Assembly (NCBI GenBank): GCA_965229445.1
Contig: OZ245876.1
Coordinates: 1-64,000, forward strand
Reading direction: 5' to 3'
DNA length: 64,000 nt
Source: Owenweeksia sp965229445
Lineage (GTDB): Bacteria > Bacteroidota > Bacteroidia > Flavobacteriales > Schleiferiaceae
Shown here: positions 7,373 to 16,711 of the stretch, in pieces
Layout: the number at the start of each line of letters is the position of its first letter
Position numbering within the stretch: position 1 is the stretch's first letter
Notes under the pieces: model-generated
What the model was told of the DNA's origin: nothing
What the model saw: the letters and a program-made list of their open reading frames with translations, nothing else
The model's database searches: none
Program-made: the position numbers and the translations under genes

Positions 7373-8499
7373 AAAGAAAACTTCTTTCCATAGCACTCCT
7401 AATTTCCGTGATGTTCCTGACTCAGTGTAAGAAGGAAACTCCCGGTACATACACCAGCTATACCGGGAATGTAGTGTTCTTTGTGAATGGAAGTATTGGC
7501 GGTATCCCATTTGATTATCAGGCGGGTAAGAACAACTACGTGATGTCTTCCGAATATCACTTTAAGGATAGCGTAGTAGATATGAGAGGAAGCCTGCTTC
7601 CAGATGGTACGCTTAAGAAATCTGGCTTTGAAGTAAGAATTCGCGGGCAACAACGCACGGCTACCGCTACCGCTTTTGATCCGGATCAAAACCTGAATAC
7701 AGGAAACATGGCACTGCGAGATGCTACAGGTTTCAGGAAGGAAACCGGAAAGTACATTGTCTCACTATCCTGCGATTCAACCCAGGGGCAGTATTCCAGC
7801 TACCTGTGGATTTTCCCCGATGGCACTTACTCCAACGCCTATGCTCTTGAAAAGAAAGTGGACGCCAGCCTGTACCCCCAATATCCGGTACGGCTGGTTA
7901 CTAGCGGTGCCTTTTCTTGTCAGTCTGAAGTATATCATGAAATTAGTCTCGAAGAAAACTGCGATGCCGGTTTTGATGTTGATATCCTTGCGAATTTCAC
8001 CGCACAGCTGAGTTTGAAAAACATTCAGGGCAATGTAGATATGGTCAAATGGTATCACAATGATACGCTCGTAACTCTTTCATCGATAAACAATTCGCTT
8101 TACCTGGGCAACACTGGTGAACCGCATCAAATTTCTTGTGAAGTATATTTTACGGACGGTTGCATTAAAAAAATGGAACGCATCATAAGCGCAAATTTCG
8201 CCGTGAATTGCATGACTGATTTTACTTATCAGAGCAACAAAGAAGTTATTTATGATCCACAGCAGCTGGCTACGGTGGAACTCCTCTATTACGATGAGAA
8301 TGGAAAGAAGTATAGCTCCTATTACCCCGATGCTCAGGGAGAATTTAAAATGGTAGGCTACTCTCCGTATAAGCTAAATGAAGATGGCGATCCCACCATG
8401 ATGATCCGCTTTGAAGCCGATGCTATTTTAAAAAGTGCAGATGGAGCCAGTATCACCCTTTCCAATGCTGAAGGCAGCTTCGCCCTGGCTCACCCCTAA
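7369..8499 (+). CDS. Secreted lipoprotein, function unknown, third gene of sigma operon
   Basis: A 376-residue protein with a type II signal peptide; the lipobox is MFLTQC with Cys20. The remainder is beta-rich and soluble, with several Cys residues (around CDSTQG, FSCQSEV, ENCDAG and NCMTD) that could form periplasmic disulfides. No Pfam family is recognised. Its start overlaps the stop of the barrel protein (ATGA), so it belongs to the sigma operon and may be part of the stress-sensing output. Its stop interlocks with that of the convergent biotin carrier gene in the tetranucleotide CTAA. Confidence 0.78.
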   Translation: MKRKLLSIALLISVMFLTQCKKETPGTYTSYTGNVVFFVNGSIGGIPFDYQAGKNNYVMSSEYHFKDSVVDMRGSLLPDGTLKKSGFEVRIRGQQRTATATAFDPDQNLNTGNMALRDATGFRKETGKYIVSLSCDSTQGQYSSYLWIFPDGTYSNAYALEKKVDASLYPQYPVRLVTSGAFSCQSEVYHEISLEENCDAGFDVDILANFTAQLSLKNIQGNVDMVKWYHNDTLVTLSSINNSLYLGNTGEPHQISCEVYFTDGCIKKMERIISANFAVNCMTDFTYQSNKEVIYDPQQLATVELLYYDENGKKYSSYYPDAQGEFKMVGYSPYKLNEDGDPTMMIRFEADAILKSADGASITLSNAEGSFALAHP

Positions 8500-9005
8500 G
8501 CTTCAAACTCTATTAGGATGTGGTTTTTCTCAACCGCTTCTCCTTTAGCCACATTTACATTTTTCACTACCGCATCGCTTTCCGCTTTCAGCACATTCTC
8601 CATTTTCATGGCTTCAAGAACTACTAAAGCTTCCCCTTTATTAACCTCCTGGCCTTGGTTCACCGGGATATCCAAAACCAAGCCCGGCATGGGTGCTTTT
8701 AGGTCATTAATGGCCGAAACTCCGAGATCTTGCATGCCGAGCTCCTCCAATAGCAAATCAAAACGATCTTTAGCCTCCAGCGTATACTCCCGGTTATTTA
8801 CCATTATCCTGTAAATTCCCTTGTCGTGATCGCACTTTACCAAGCTAACGGTATAACTACGAGTATTTTTAATGATATGTAGCTGACTTTCGTTTTTAAG
8901 AAGATCCAGGGTGTACTCCTGGCCATTGATCTTACCCGACGTAGAGTCATTATCCTGTGTTTCAATCTGATACACTTTATCGCCTGTTAATATCTTATAA
9001 TTCAT
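8496..9005 (-). CDS. Biotin/lipoyl attachment protein (biotin carboxyl carrier subunit)
   Basis: A 169-residue protein whose last 75 residues form a biotinyl domain with the motif AMKMEN; Lys134 is the predicted biotinylated residue. The preceding PMPGLVLDI and GQEVNKGEALVVLEAMKMEN pattern is typical of carrier subunits of acyl-CoA or pyruvate carboxylases in Bacteroidota. The N-terminal 85 residues match the small domain found before the biotinyl domain in propionyl-CoA/methylmalonyl-CoA decarboxylase carriers. No carboxylase or transferase subunit gene lies beside it, so the partner enzyme is encoded elsewhere. Confidence 0.88.
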   Translation of the reverse strand: MNYKILTGDKVYQIETQDNDSTSGKINGQEYTLDLLKNESQLHIIKNTRSYTVSLVKCDHDKGIYRIMVNNREYTLEAKDRFDLLLEELGMQDLGVSAINDLKAPMPGLVLDIPVNQGQEVNKGEALVVLEAMKMENVLKAESDAVVKNVNVAKGEAVEKNHILIEFEA

Positions 9006-9022
9006 CAGCTAGGTAATTTTTC

Positions 9023-9030
9023 TAAATTTG
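9023..9030 (+). promoter_or_regulatory. Bacteroidota -7 promoter element TAAATTTG
   Basis: An exact match to TAnnTTTG 26 bases before the ATG of the M1-like gene at 9056. No convincing -33 TTG at the usual distance was seen. Confidence 0.5.
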
Positions 9031-9055
9031 AGGCACCGATTCGGGTTAGCCAGCC

Positions 9056-10765
9056 ATGCAAAGATGCTTCTTTTTTGTTTTTCTCCTTTGGGGGTATTTC
9101 ACTATTCCCGCACAAGCTACGGATGTTCTACGCACAGAGCTGTCGTTATGGCTCACTGAGGATACTCGCTATGCTGATGCCATAAAAGCCACGGCCAGGC
9201 TGGATATTAAAGTTAGCCAAAAGACGGACAACATCAGTCTTCAGGCTTCTAATTTGCTGGTCACTCAGGTTCGTTTGTCGGAAGGGCGATTGAAGGACAG
9301 TTTTCGCTTTATACACAAAGGCAAGATTCTTACGGTTCACGGCCTGTCACTTAAGGCTGGTGAGGAAATAACCCTGTTTTTTGACTATTACATTCTCCCG
9401 GATATCGACAAGCAAAAAAGGCTTTCCCTGGAGTCGGAAAACCTCCTGGTGCTCAATCCCGATAAACTCCGAAATGGCAGGTCTTCTTCAAGCGCGGTAG
9501 TTGGAAGTTTTTATCCTGCCCTACCGGCAGATCCTAGTGACTTACTGGTGGATATCAGCGTTCCTGGAAACTATAAGAGCAAACTCCCCGGACAGCTAGA
9601 ATTTCAAACAGACAATCAAGATGGGAGCTTCAGTCACTACTGGCACAGTAATGATGAGGTCACCCCGGAAGACTTTTACTTGATGGCTGGTGATTTTGAA
9701 AGCCTTCAGGGGGCATCCATTAATCAGTATTTGAATGAGCAGGAAGAACTTCAAATAGCTCATCATGCGGCTAAACTGAGAAAAAATATGGAACCGGTCT
9801 TGGAATATCTGAATATGGATTTGGAAATAGAAGATGAAGAATTGCTGACCATCGACCGCATTTCAAGAGCAGGCTTATCGGGTTTTTATCTTTCTGCGGA
9901 GGACGTTCATAGCCCACCCTATTCCTTCCAATTGGAACAAGCGGGCTTTCTTTATCACTATCGCTTCGATACCACCATAGCCTCCAAAGAACACTTGAAT
10001 TATTATCTGCAAATATGTGGTGAGCACTGGTCACAAGATCTCCTGGATAAACACTGGCACACTTACGAAAATCAAAATTCCAATGATCAACAATTGACCT
10101 TGCATATCGCCAAGCGAACCTGGTATCAGCAGAACCTTTGGACCAGTGAATTAGATTCTGCAAAGATTGACAGACTGTTTTGGCAGAAGATGGAGAAAAG
10201 TCGCGAACCACCGGTTATACAGCTCGACTATACCTTTAAATATAAGGAGAAGGCTCAATTTATCAGCTTCATACAAGATACCTCTCTGGCACCAGGCTAT
10301 TCCATACCTCTGGAGGTATTGACCGTCAACCAAGGCGATAGCACCTACTCATACCACTGGATATCTGAAGCCAAGGGGGAATTGGTATTTGAAAGCCACA
10401 CCCCGCCACAATATGTTGAAGCCAGTTTTGGCGATTATTTTCCGGGGATGGTGATGGAAAGAAGGCCGGAATCTCATTACCTCTACCAGCTTAGCCATAC
10501 CACGGATGAAACTGAAAAAAGGAGAGCCTTGCAACTCCTGTTTAATACAGAAAATCCTAATCTATTTGCCACAATTGTAGGCATTGCCATGCGAGATCCC
10601 GATCGGGAACTGCGTGCGGCAGCCCTAAATCGAGTGGACCAGGTTAATGAAATTGGCTTGCTGAAACTCCGCCCAACCATTCTGGAATTAAGCGAAACTG
10701 ATCCCGACACGGCAAACCGATTATTGGCTAAGGCTATCGTGCAAAAACACTATGATACCAAGTGA
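9056..10765 (+). CDS. M1-aminopeptidase-like protein lacking the catalytic domain
   Basis: A 569-residue exported protein with a signal peptide ending near residue 21 (PAQA). Residues about 25-220 resemble the N-terminal beta saddle of M1 aminopeptidases (the FYPALPADPSDLLVDISVP and DFYLMAGDFE segments). The C-terminal third (from about 390) resembles the M1 beta-sandwich and a HEAT-like helical end (ETEKRRALQLLFN, then DPDRELRAAALNRV). The HEXXH and GxMEN motifs that define M1 enzymes are absent, and the middle is too short for the thermolysin domain. I infer a non-catalytic relative, possibly a scaffold or binding protein. No domain search was run. Confidence 0.6.
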   Translation: MQRCFFFVFLLWGYFTIPAQATDVLRTELSLWLTEDTRYADAIKATARLDIKVSQKTDNISLQASNLLVTQVRLSEGRLKDSFRFIHKGKILTVHGLSLKAGEEITLFFDYYILPDIDKQKRLSLESENLLVLNPDKLRNGRSSSSAVVGSFYPALPADPSDLLVDISVPGNYKSKLPGQLEFQTDNQDGSFSHYWHSNDEVTPEDFYLMAGDFESLQGASINQYLNEQEELQIAHHAAKLRKNMEPVLEYLNMDLEIEDEELLTIDRISRAGLSGFYLSAEDVHSPPYSFQLEQAGFLYHYRFDTTIASKEHLNYYLQICGEHWSQDLLDKHWHTYENQNSNDQQLTLHIAKRTWYQQNLWTSELDSAKIDRLFWQKMEKSREPPVIQLDYTFKYKEKAQFISFIQDTSLAPGYSIPLEVLTVNQGDSTYSYHWISEAKGELVFESHTPPQYVEASFGDYFPGMVMERRPESHYLYQLSHTTDETEKRRALQLLFNTENPNLFATIVGIAMRDPDRELRAAALNRVDQVNEIGLLKLRPTILELSETDPDTANRLLAKAIVQKHYDTK

Positions 10766-10776
10766 TCTCTAATCCC

Positions 10777-10784
10777 TAAATTTG
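10777..10784 (+). promoter_or_regulatory. Bacteroidota -7 promoter element TAAATTTG
   Basis: An exact TAnnTTTG match 62 bases before the rseP start, in the short gap after the M1-like gene. Confidence 0.5.
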
Positions 10785-10845
10785 CGGCCTTAATTTTGAT
10801 AGACGAGTTATCCAATGTAACTCCCGGAGAGAACGAAGCAACAAA

Positions 10846-12168
10846 ATGGACATATTAATTCAGGCCGCTCAGTTTATTCTGAGCCTTTCCCTACTCATTG
10901 TACTACACGAACTTGGCCACTTCATACCCGCAAAACTATTTAAGACCCGTGTAGAAAAATTCTACCTCTTTTTTGATCCGTGGTTTTCCTTATTCAAGAA
11001 GAAGATTGGTGGCACCGAATATGGTGTTGGTTGGTTGCCTCTGGGTGGTTATGTCAAAATTTCTGGTATGATTGACGAGAGTATGGATAAGGAGCAAATG
11101 AAAAAGCCTCCTCAACCATGGGAATTTAGATCCAAGCCAGCCTGGCAAAGGTTGATAATCATGATAGGGGGAGTGACCGTGAATGTTATTCTGGCGATTC
11201 TTATTTATGCTGGTATGATGATGCATTACGGTGAGGAATACTTGCCCAATGAAAATGTAAAATACGGCATCACCGCCGATAGTACGGCACAGGCCATAGG
11301 CTTACGAAACGGCGACAAAATCATTGAAGTGGATGGCACTCCAATAGAAAAATTCTCGCAAATACCCCTGGAAATTCTCCTGGGAGATGAAGGAAGAATT
11401 TTACTGGAGCGCGATGGCAAGGAGATGGAAGTCCTGGTTTCTGAAACCGACAAACGGGATCTAATCAAATCCAGGAGCAGTCTGGTGGGCTTGCGTATTC
11501 CCTATGTTGTGGGTTCATTTACGGATAGTTCGGCAGCAAAAATGGCAGGCCTGGAGCTCGGAGATAGCCTGGTGGGTTTAAATGGTAAACCCTTGAGCTT
11601 TTTTGATGAATACATTGAAGCTGTACCAAAGTATGCCGGAGATACCGTAGCTCTTAGTATCGTGCGTGGAAACAACCCCATGACTCTGAATATTCCCGTG
11701 CCTGAAAGTGGTAAAATAGGGGTGTATACCAAACCACCCGGTACCTACTTCAGCTTTGAGACCCGCAAATACAATGCTATTGAGGCTGTCCCCGCCGGAA
11801 TAAATAAATCCTTTACTGTACTCGGGGATTATATTCGTCAATTTAAACTCATCCTTAATCCAGAAACTGAGGCCTACAAAGAAGTAGGGGGCTTCTTGAT
11901 GATCGCTCAACAATATGGCACCAAGTGGGATTGGCAGCGGTTCTGGGGATTTACAGCCTTTCTGAGTATCATGTTAGCCTTTCTCAATATCCTTCCCATT
12001 CCTGCGCTAGACGGAGGACATGTGGTATTTGTTCTTTGGGAAATGATATCCGGACGCAAGCCCAGTGAAAAAATTCTGGAGTATGCTCAGGTGGCTGGCT
12101 TTGTAATCCTAATGGGTTTGATACTCCTGGCCAATGGCAATGATATTCTAAGACTTTTTCAAGGCTAA
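10846..12168 (+). CDS. rseP: RIP metalloprotease RseP (site-2 protease, M50)
   Basis: A 440-residue inner-membrane zinc protease that cleaves transmembrane segments, classically anti-sigma factors and leftover signal peptides. The zinc motif HELGH is at residues 21-25 in the first helix. The third ligand is in NILPIPALDGGH (Asp389) near the C-terminus. Two PDZ-like domains occupy about residues 130-290 (IGLRNGDKIIEVDGTPI and MAGLELGDSLVGLNGKPL). The length matches E. coli RseP. An ECF sigma/membrane partner pair lies 5 kb upstream, but any link is speculative. Its stop interlocks with the convergent metal permease gene. Confidence 0.95.
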   Translation: MDILIQAAQFILSLSLLIVLHELGHFIPAKLFKTRVEKFYLFFDPWFSLFKKKIGGTEYGVGWLPLGGYVKISGMIDESMDKEQMKKPPQPWEFRSKPAWQRLIIMIGGVTVNVILAILIYAGMMMHYGEEYLPNENVKYGITADSTAQAIGLRNGDKIIEVDGTPIEKFSQIPLEILLGDEGRILLERDGKEMEVLVSETDKRDLIKSRSSLVGLRIPYVVGSFTDSSAAKMAGLELGDSLVGLNGKPLSFFDEYIEAVPKYAGDTVALSIVRGNNPMTLNIPVPESGKIGVYTKPPGTYFSFETRKYNAIEAVPAGINKSFTVLGDYIRQFKLILNPETEAYKEVGGFLMIAQQYGTKWDWQRFWGFTAFLSIMLAFLNILPIPALDGGHVVFVLWEMISGRKPSEKILEYAQVAGFVILMGLILLANGNDILRLFQG

Positions 12169-13037
12169 TCAGATTCAACCAGAAGGTTTATCCTGCGCTT
12201 AGCTTTTAGTTTGTAAACGGCAAAAGCCAGTGCAAATATTAATCCGGCACAGGTGGCCATAGCACCGGCAATACTGCCGTCAATTGCACGAGCCAGGTAA
12301 TAACCGCCCACACTACAGATCACTCCGATCATAGCACTATACAGCAACATCTTTTTCAAAGAGTCTGTCAAAAGGTAGGCCGCTGCCGGTGGCGCAATCA
12401 GCAAAGCCACCACCAGAATTGCTCCAACAGATTCAAAAGAAACCACCGTAGTTAAAGAAACCATTCCCATAAATACAAAGTGCCAAACGGAGGTTCTGAT
12501 GCCCATTGCTTTGGCATAATCATCATTGAAGGTGGTAATAACCAGTCCCTTATAGCCAAATCGCAACAATATCAATATCAATATCAACACCGCCCCGGCA
12601 ATATACAAGGCTCGTGGACCAATCATATGGCCATTGCCAATCACCAGTTGATCCAGCGGTACGTAAGCTATTTCTCCATACAGCACGCAATCTTGATCCA
12701 GATCAACCTGCCCGGTTAAAGAAGAAATTAAGATAATGCCTATGGCGAATAACCAGGTAAAAGTTACTCCGATAGCGGCATCTTCTTGTAATCTGGCCTT
12801 TTTGTGCAAGAGCTCAATGAGTACGGTAGTTAATACCCCAAGAATAGCCGCACCGATTAGCATAGGGATGTTATCTCGGCTACCGCTCACAAGAAAAGCA
12901 ATCACAATACCCGGTAATACCGCATGGGAAATAGCATCGCCAAGCATCGCCATTTTGCGCAACACCAAAAAACTTCCCAGTAAGCCGCAACTGATGGAAA
13001 TAACACTGGCGGTTAATATGATGAACAGAGCTGCCAT
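12165..13037 (-). CDS. Metal ABC transporter permease (ZnuB/MntD family)
   Basis: A 290-residue polytopic membrane protein of the ABC-3 family (about eight helices), carrying the conserved GDAISHAVLPGI segment near residue 33 and LLIAPPAAAYLLT near residue 220. It is the last gene of the metal-uptake operon and its ATG overlaps the stop of the preceding permease by one base (TAATG). It should pair with the fused permease at 13037-14329 to form the channel for Mn2+, Zn2+ or Fe2+. The metal is inferred from the MntR-like regulator upstream. Its stop interlocks with rseP (CTAA). Confidence 0.92.
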   Translation of the reverse strand: MAALFIILTASVISISCGLLGSFLVLRKMAMLGDAISHAVLPGIVIAFLVSGSRDNIPMLIGAAILGVLTTVLIELLHKKARLQEDAAIGVTFTWLFAIGIILISSLTGQVDLDQDCVLYGEIAYVPLDQLVIGNGHMIGPRALYIAGAVLILILILLRFGYKGLVITTFNDDYAKAMGIRTSVWHFVFMGMVSLTTVVSFESVGAILVVALLIAPPAAAYLLTDSLKKMLLYSAMIGVICSVGGYYLARAIDGSIAGAMATCAGLIFALAFAVYKLKAKRRINLLVESD

Positions 13038-14329
13038 TAGTTCTTTGCGTATGGAATTGGACTTTGGTGCGGATCGAGTTTAGGATAATCCAACTCCTTC
13101 AACAATTGCTCTTCCAGCTCGGGGGTAATGATATGTTCCATGGTTTCTGCATTGGGATGAATATGATCCGCCTTCATGCGCAGCCTTTGTGTGAGGTACA
13201 TTTCCCATAGTCTGTGCAGTCTAACCACCCGCTGGGCTTCTTTTTTGCCCAACTCCGTTAAACGCAACATACCCTTCTCTTCGGTGGCCCATAGCTTTCG
13301 CTTGAGAATGTGGACGCCGCTGGAATACTCGGGATTTAGAAACTCACGCTTTCTAATAATATCGGTTTTACTATATCCCTGCAACTTTTTCTCTTCCTCC
13401 ACCAGGTGATAAAGTGCTTTAAGTAAATTCTCAGATACAATCTTCCTCTTATTGCGCTCCTGCCTCCTGATCCGCGCCAACACTCCTCGTTGTGGGGCGA
13501 AGAATAAGGACATCAGTGCCATCCCAGAGAGGCTCATAACGATCCACGGTCCGGTAGGCATTCTGGGCGCTGTAAAAGATATATAAGAACCGATAAAACC
13601 AGATAATATTCCCAGAAAACCGGCGATGACCAGCATGATTGATAAGCGGTCCGTCCAAGCGCGGGCAGCAGCGGCCGGCGTTATGAGAAGTGCGGCCATC
13701 AACACCACTCCTACTGCCTGAATACCAGTGCCAATGGCCAAAACCGTAACCGATGAAAGCAGGAACTGTAGAGTACCCACCGGCAAGCCTCTGGCTCTGG
13801 CAAAATCCGGGTTGAAACTGATAATCTTAAACTCCTTGTAAAAAAGCACCACTACTGCTAACAACACTCCCGCTACACTCATGTAAGCCTTTAAATCAGA
13901 GGCTCGCATAGAGGCTGCCTTCCCAAATAAAAAGTGATCCAGTCCGGCCTGATTGCCCGCCCCACTGTGTTGAATAGATGTAAGGAGTAAGATTCCAAAG
14001 CCAAAAAAAACACTCAATATCAGTCCGATGGAAGTATCTGGCTTTATCTTGGAGTTCTTGGTGATGCCTTCAATCAGCGACATGGCAATCCACCCCGCGA
14101 CCAGAGCCCCAGACATCAATATGAAAGGATTCTTTGATTGCGTAAATATAAAGGCAAGAGCAACACCCGGTAAAATAGCATGGGCAATGGCATCGCCAAC
14201 CAGGGCTCGCTTTCGCAAAAAGGCAAAGGATCCCACTACTGCTGCACTTAAGCCAATGAACATAGTTCCCATAGTGACCAGGCCGGCATTGGGATCTTGA
14301 AATGTCAAAAACTGCCATAAATTATCCAT
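13037..14329 (-). CDS. Metal ABC permease fused to a DtxR/MntR-like regulator domain
   Basis: Residues 1 to about 275 are an ABC-3 metal permease (GDAIAHAILPGVALAF and LLITPAAAARAWTD segments). A basic linker (RIRRQERNKRK) leads to about 145 cytoplasmic residues resembling a DtxR winged helix plus dimerisation/metal domain. The segments VRLHRLWEMYL, HPNAETMEHI and LDYPKLDPHQSPIP parallel RKHRLWEVFL, HEVAEQLEHI and LGYPEFDPHGDPIP in the regulator at 16036-16695. The FeoA-like domain is lacking. It may sense metal and gate transport, or bind DNA at the membrane (inference). I chose ATG 14329; a GTG one codon upstream is possible. Confidence 0.9.
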   Translation of the reverse strand: MDNLWQFLTFQDPNAGLVTMGTMFIGLSAAVVGSFAFLRKRALVGDAIAHAILPGVALAFIFTQSKNPFILMSGALVAGWIAMSLIEGITKNSKIKPDTSIGLILSVFFGFGILLLTSIQHSGAGNQAGLDHFLFGKAASMRASDLKAYMSVAGVLLAVVVLFYKEFKIISFNPDFARARGLPVGTLQFLLSSVTVLAIGTGIQAVGVVLMAALLITPAAAARAWTDRLSIMLVIAGFLGILSGFIGSYISFTAPRMPTGPWIVMSLSGMALMSLFFAPQRGVLARIRRQERNKRKIVSENLLKALYHLVEEEKKLQGYSKTDIIRKREFLNPEYSSGVHILKRKLWATEEKGMLRLTELGKKEAQRVVRLHRLWEMYLTQRLRMKADHIHPNAETMEHIITPELEEQLLKELDYPKLDPHQSPIPYAKN

Positions 14330-15137
14330 CACCAGAGCCCTCCTTTTCCTTGAATTCTCTTTCTCTCACAGGGAAGTCTTTCCTGGCCAGCAATTCCCCG
14401 ATACGTGAGAGCACCGTGAGCTGGCCTCCATATGCTTCTTGCAATAATTCTGGTGTGAACACCTTATCCTTGGAACCCGAAGCCACCAGGCGTGTGTTTA
14501 AAAGCACAATATGATCAAAGAAATCATAGGCTGTTTGCAAATCGTGATGGACAATTAACACGGTTTTTCCTTCTCGCTTCATTTCAGAAAGCAAGGTGAG
14601 AATGGCATCCTCCGTCGAGGCATCTACCCCGGCAAATGGCTCATCCATTAAATACAAATCGGCTTCCTGAGCCAGGGCCCGGGCAATAAAAACCCTCTGT
14701 TGCTGGCCACCACTCAACTGCGAAATCTGCCTCCGAGCCAGATCCAGCATATTCACCTTTTCAAGAGCCTCGGTAGCCATGTTTTTATCATGAGTGGACA
14801 GCCTTCGAAAGAGATTTCCTCGTCGATATCTTCCCATTTTCACCACATCCATAACACTGGCTGGAAAATCCCAGTCTACTGACTCTCGCTGTGGCACATA
14901 CGACACCCTTTCTCTCACCTCTTCAAGCTTCTTTCCAAACAATTTGACGTAGCCGCTATCAGGATCAAGCAGTCCCATAATAGCCTTTAACAAGGTGGTC
15001 TTACCTGATCCGTTTGGACCCACAATGCCTATTAACTTGCCCTTTGGGAGCTGAAAATCCACATCCCACAAAACCGGCTTTCGATAATAACTAACGGTGA
15101 GATTGTGCACCTCGATGGCGTGGGATTTGGTTTTCAT
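14322..15137 (-). CDS. Metal ABC transporter ATP-binding protein (ZnuC/MntB-like)
   Basis: A 271-residue ATPase with all ABC motifs: Walker A GPNGSGKTT near residue 39, the signature LSGGQQQR near 140, Walker B LYLMDEPF followed by AGVD, and the switch histidine in VLIVHHDL. It powers the two permeases encoded directly downstream. Its stop region overlaps the next start and its own ATG overlaps the stop of the binding-protein gene by 4 bp, so the operon is tightly coupled. Confidence 0.94.
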   Translation of the reverse strand: MKTKSHAIEVHNLTVSYYRKPVLWDVDFQLPKGKLIGIVGPNGSGKTTLLKAIMGLLDPDSGYVKLFGKKLEEVRERVSYVPQRESVDWDFPASVMDVVKMGRYRRGNLFRRLSTHDKNMATEALEKVNMLDLARRQISQLSGGQQQRVFIARALAQEADLYLMDEPFAGVDASTEDAILTLLSEMKREGKTVLIVHHDLQTAYDFFDHIVLLNTRLVASGSKDKVFTPELLQEAYGGQLTVLSRIGELLARKDFPVREREFKEKEGSGDG

Positions 15138-16039
15138 TTCAAGGCTTTTACAATGGTGTTGACATTATAGCGCACCATGCCGGGATAAGTGCCTTCCGGT
15201 GTGCCCATTCTACCCATAGCATCCGAAAATAACTGACCTCCCAACATCAATTTATGTCCTCTTTCTGAAGCGCCTTCAATCACTGCTTCTACTGAACGCT
15301 TCGGTACGGAACTCTCTACAAAGATGGCCTTAATGTTGTGATCAACCACGTAGTTCACCAGATCCGAGATATCGCGTAATCCATATTCTGAGCTGGTGCT
15401 GATCCCTTGCAAGCCTTTGACTTCCATCCCGTAAGCTTGACCGAAATATTTAAACGCATCGTGCGCGGTGATAAGCACTCTTTGGCTCTTTGGGATTTGG
15501 CCAATCTCTTTCCGCACGAATTGATCCAGTGCGAATAGGGTATCGGCATAATGAGCTGCATTTTGATTGATTATTGCTGCGGATTCAGGAAATTGCTTCT
15601 CGAGTTCATCAGCTAATTTTTGTACCGCGATGCTCCAGAGATATACATCAAACCAGATATGAGGATCGTAAGCATCGGCATAGTTGGTAGAGTTAATAAG
15701 CCTGTCTTCTGGCAACAATTCACCCAGGGCTATAACCGTCTTAGTCCGACTAAGCTTCTGAAAAATCTCTGCCATTTTACCTTCGAGGTGCAAGCCATTA
15801 TAAACAATAAGATCTGCGCTGGTAAGGGCTTCAATATCTCCTTGTGTAGCCTTATATAGATGGGGGTCAACCCCCGGGCCCATTAAGGTTTTAATCACTG
15901 CCCGATCGGCCAGTAAGCTTGAGGCAGCATCCGCAACCATACCCGTGGTACAAACCACCCTGATCTTTCCAGAGTTTTCAGGCGGTGCACCACAGCCTAC
16001 AATGCATAACATCCAAAGAAGACCCCAGATCAACTTCAT
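15134..16039 (-). CDS. Metal-binding lipoprotein of ABC transporter (MntA/TroA/ZnuA family)
   Basis: A 301-residue cluster A-I solute-binding protein with a lipobox (CIVGC, Cys15), so it is anchored in the periplasm. Likely metal ligands are His in GVDPHLYK and in DPHIWFD, Glu in FVESSVPKRS, and Asp near the C-terminus (LFSDAMG). There is no long His-rich loop as in zinc-specific ZnuA, which together with the MntR-like regulator favours Mn or Fe. It overlaps the ATPase gene by 4 bp and the regulator gene by 4 bp. Confidence 0.92.
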   Translation of the reverse strand: MKLIWGLLWMLCIVGCGAPPENSGKIRVVCTTGMVADAASSLLADRAVIKTLMGPGVDPHLYKATQGDIEALTSADLIVYNGLHLEGKMAEIFQKLSRTKTVIALGELLPEDRLINSTNYADAYDPHIWFDVYLWSIAVQKLADELEKQFPESAAIINQNAAHYADTLFALDQFVRKEIGQIPKSQRVLITAHDAFKYFGQAYGMEVKGLQGISTSSEYGLRDISDLVNYVVDHNIKAIFVESSVPKRSVEAVIEGASERGHKLMLGGQLFSDAMGRMGTPEGTYPGMVRYNVNTIVKALK

Positions 16040-16695
16040 ATCCTTTTAACGTATAGGTTATTACATACCTGCTGGCTGAGCATCTGTTGATTGTCCCGAT
16101 CAATGGAAACCAACATGGACCCATCAAAGGCTTCAATAGATTCCAAATGCAGTTTGGTACCCAAGCCGATACTTAGCTTTTCTAGATACTGTAAAAATTC
16201 ACGACTGCTATCTTTTACGCCCCTTACCAAATACGTAGCTCCGGCTTTGCACTCGGACAGCAACAATTCACTGCGCTCAGGCAATTGACCTTCCTTATCT
16301 GGTATGGGATCACCGTGAGGATCAAATTCAGGATAGCCTAAAAAGGCCTCGAGCTGGTCGGTGAGTTTGGTGGATTGAATATGTTCTAGTTGCTCTGCCA
16401 CTTCGTGTACCTCTTCCCAACCAAAGCCGAGTTTTTCCACCAGGAATACCTCCCATAACCTGTGCTTTCTCAAAATCCGCATAGCCACCCCGCGTCCTTC
16501 TTCGGTAAGTCTTACTCCTTGATACTTGCGATAAATAATAAGTTCTTTCTCGGATAACCTGCGCAGCATATCGCTGACCGATGCCGCTTTGGTTGCTAAA
16601 CGTGAGGCAATGGCATTGGTACTGGCACCTTTGTCGTTCTCGAGCGTGAGAAACAAAATTGCTTTCAAATAATTCTCTTCGGTAAAGCTATACAT
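16036..16695 (-). CDS. DtxR/MntR-family metal-dependent transcriptional regulator
   Basis: A 219-residue regulator in three domains: a winged helix (about residues 1-65, with NAIASRLATKAASVSDMLRRL as the helix-turn-helix), an Fe_dep_repr_C dimerisation/metal domain (about 66-140, with RKHRLWEVFL and HEVAEQLEHIQS carrying Glu/His ligands), and a C-terminal FeoA/SH3-like domain (about 150-219). It is the first gene of the metal-uptake operon and should repress it when Mn2+ or Fe2+ is plentiful. The divergent TonB receptor shares its 5' region, where a DtxR-style palindrome is found at 16748-16763. Confidence 0.94.
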   Translation of the reverse strand: MYSFTEENYLKAILFLTLENDKGASTNAIASRLATKAASVSDMLRRLSEKELIIYRKYQGVRLTEEGRGVAMRILRKHRLWEVFLVEKLGFGWEEVHEVAEQLEHIQSTKLTDQLEAFLGYPEFDPHGDPIPDKEGQLPERSELLLSECKAGATYLVRGVKDSSREFLQYLEKLSIGLGTKLHLESIEAFDGSMLVSIDRDNQQMLSQQVCNNLYVKRI

Positions 16696-16711
16696 GTCCG
16701 TTTCTATCCTA

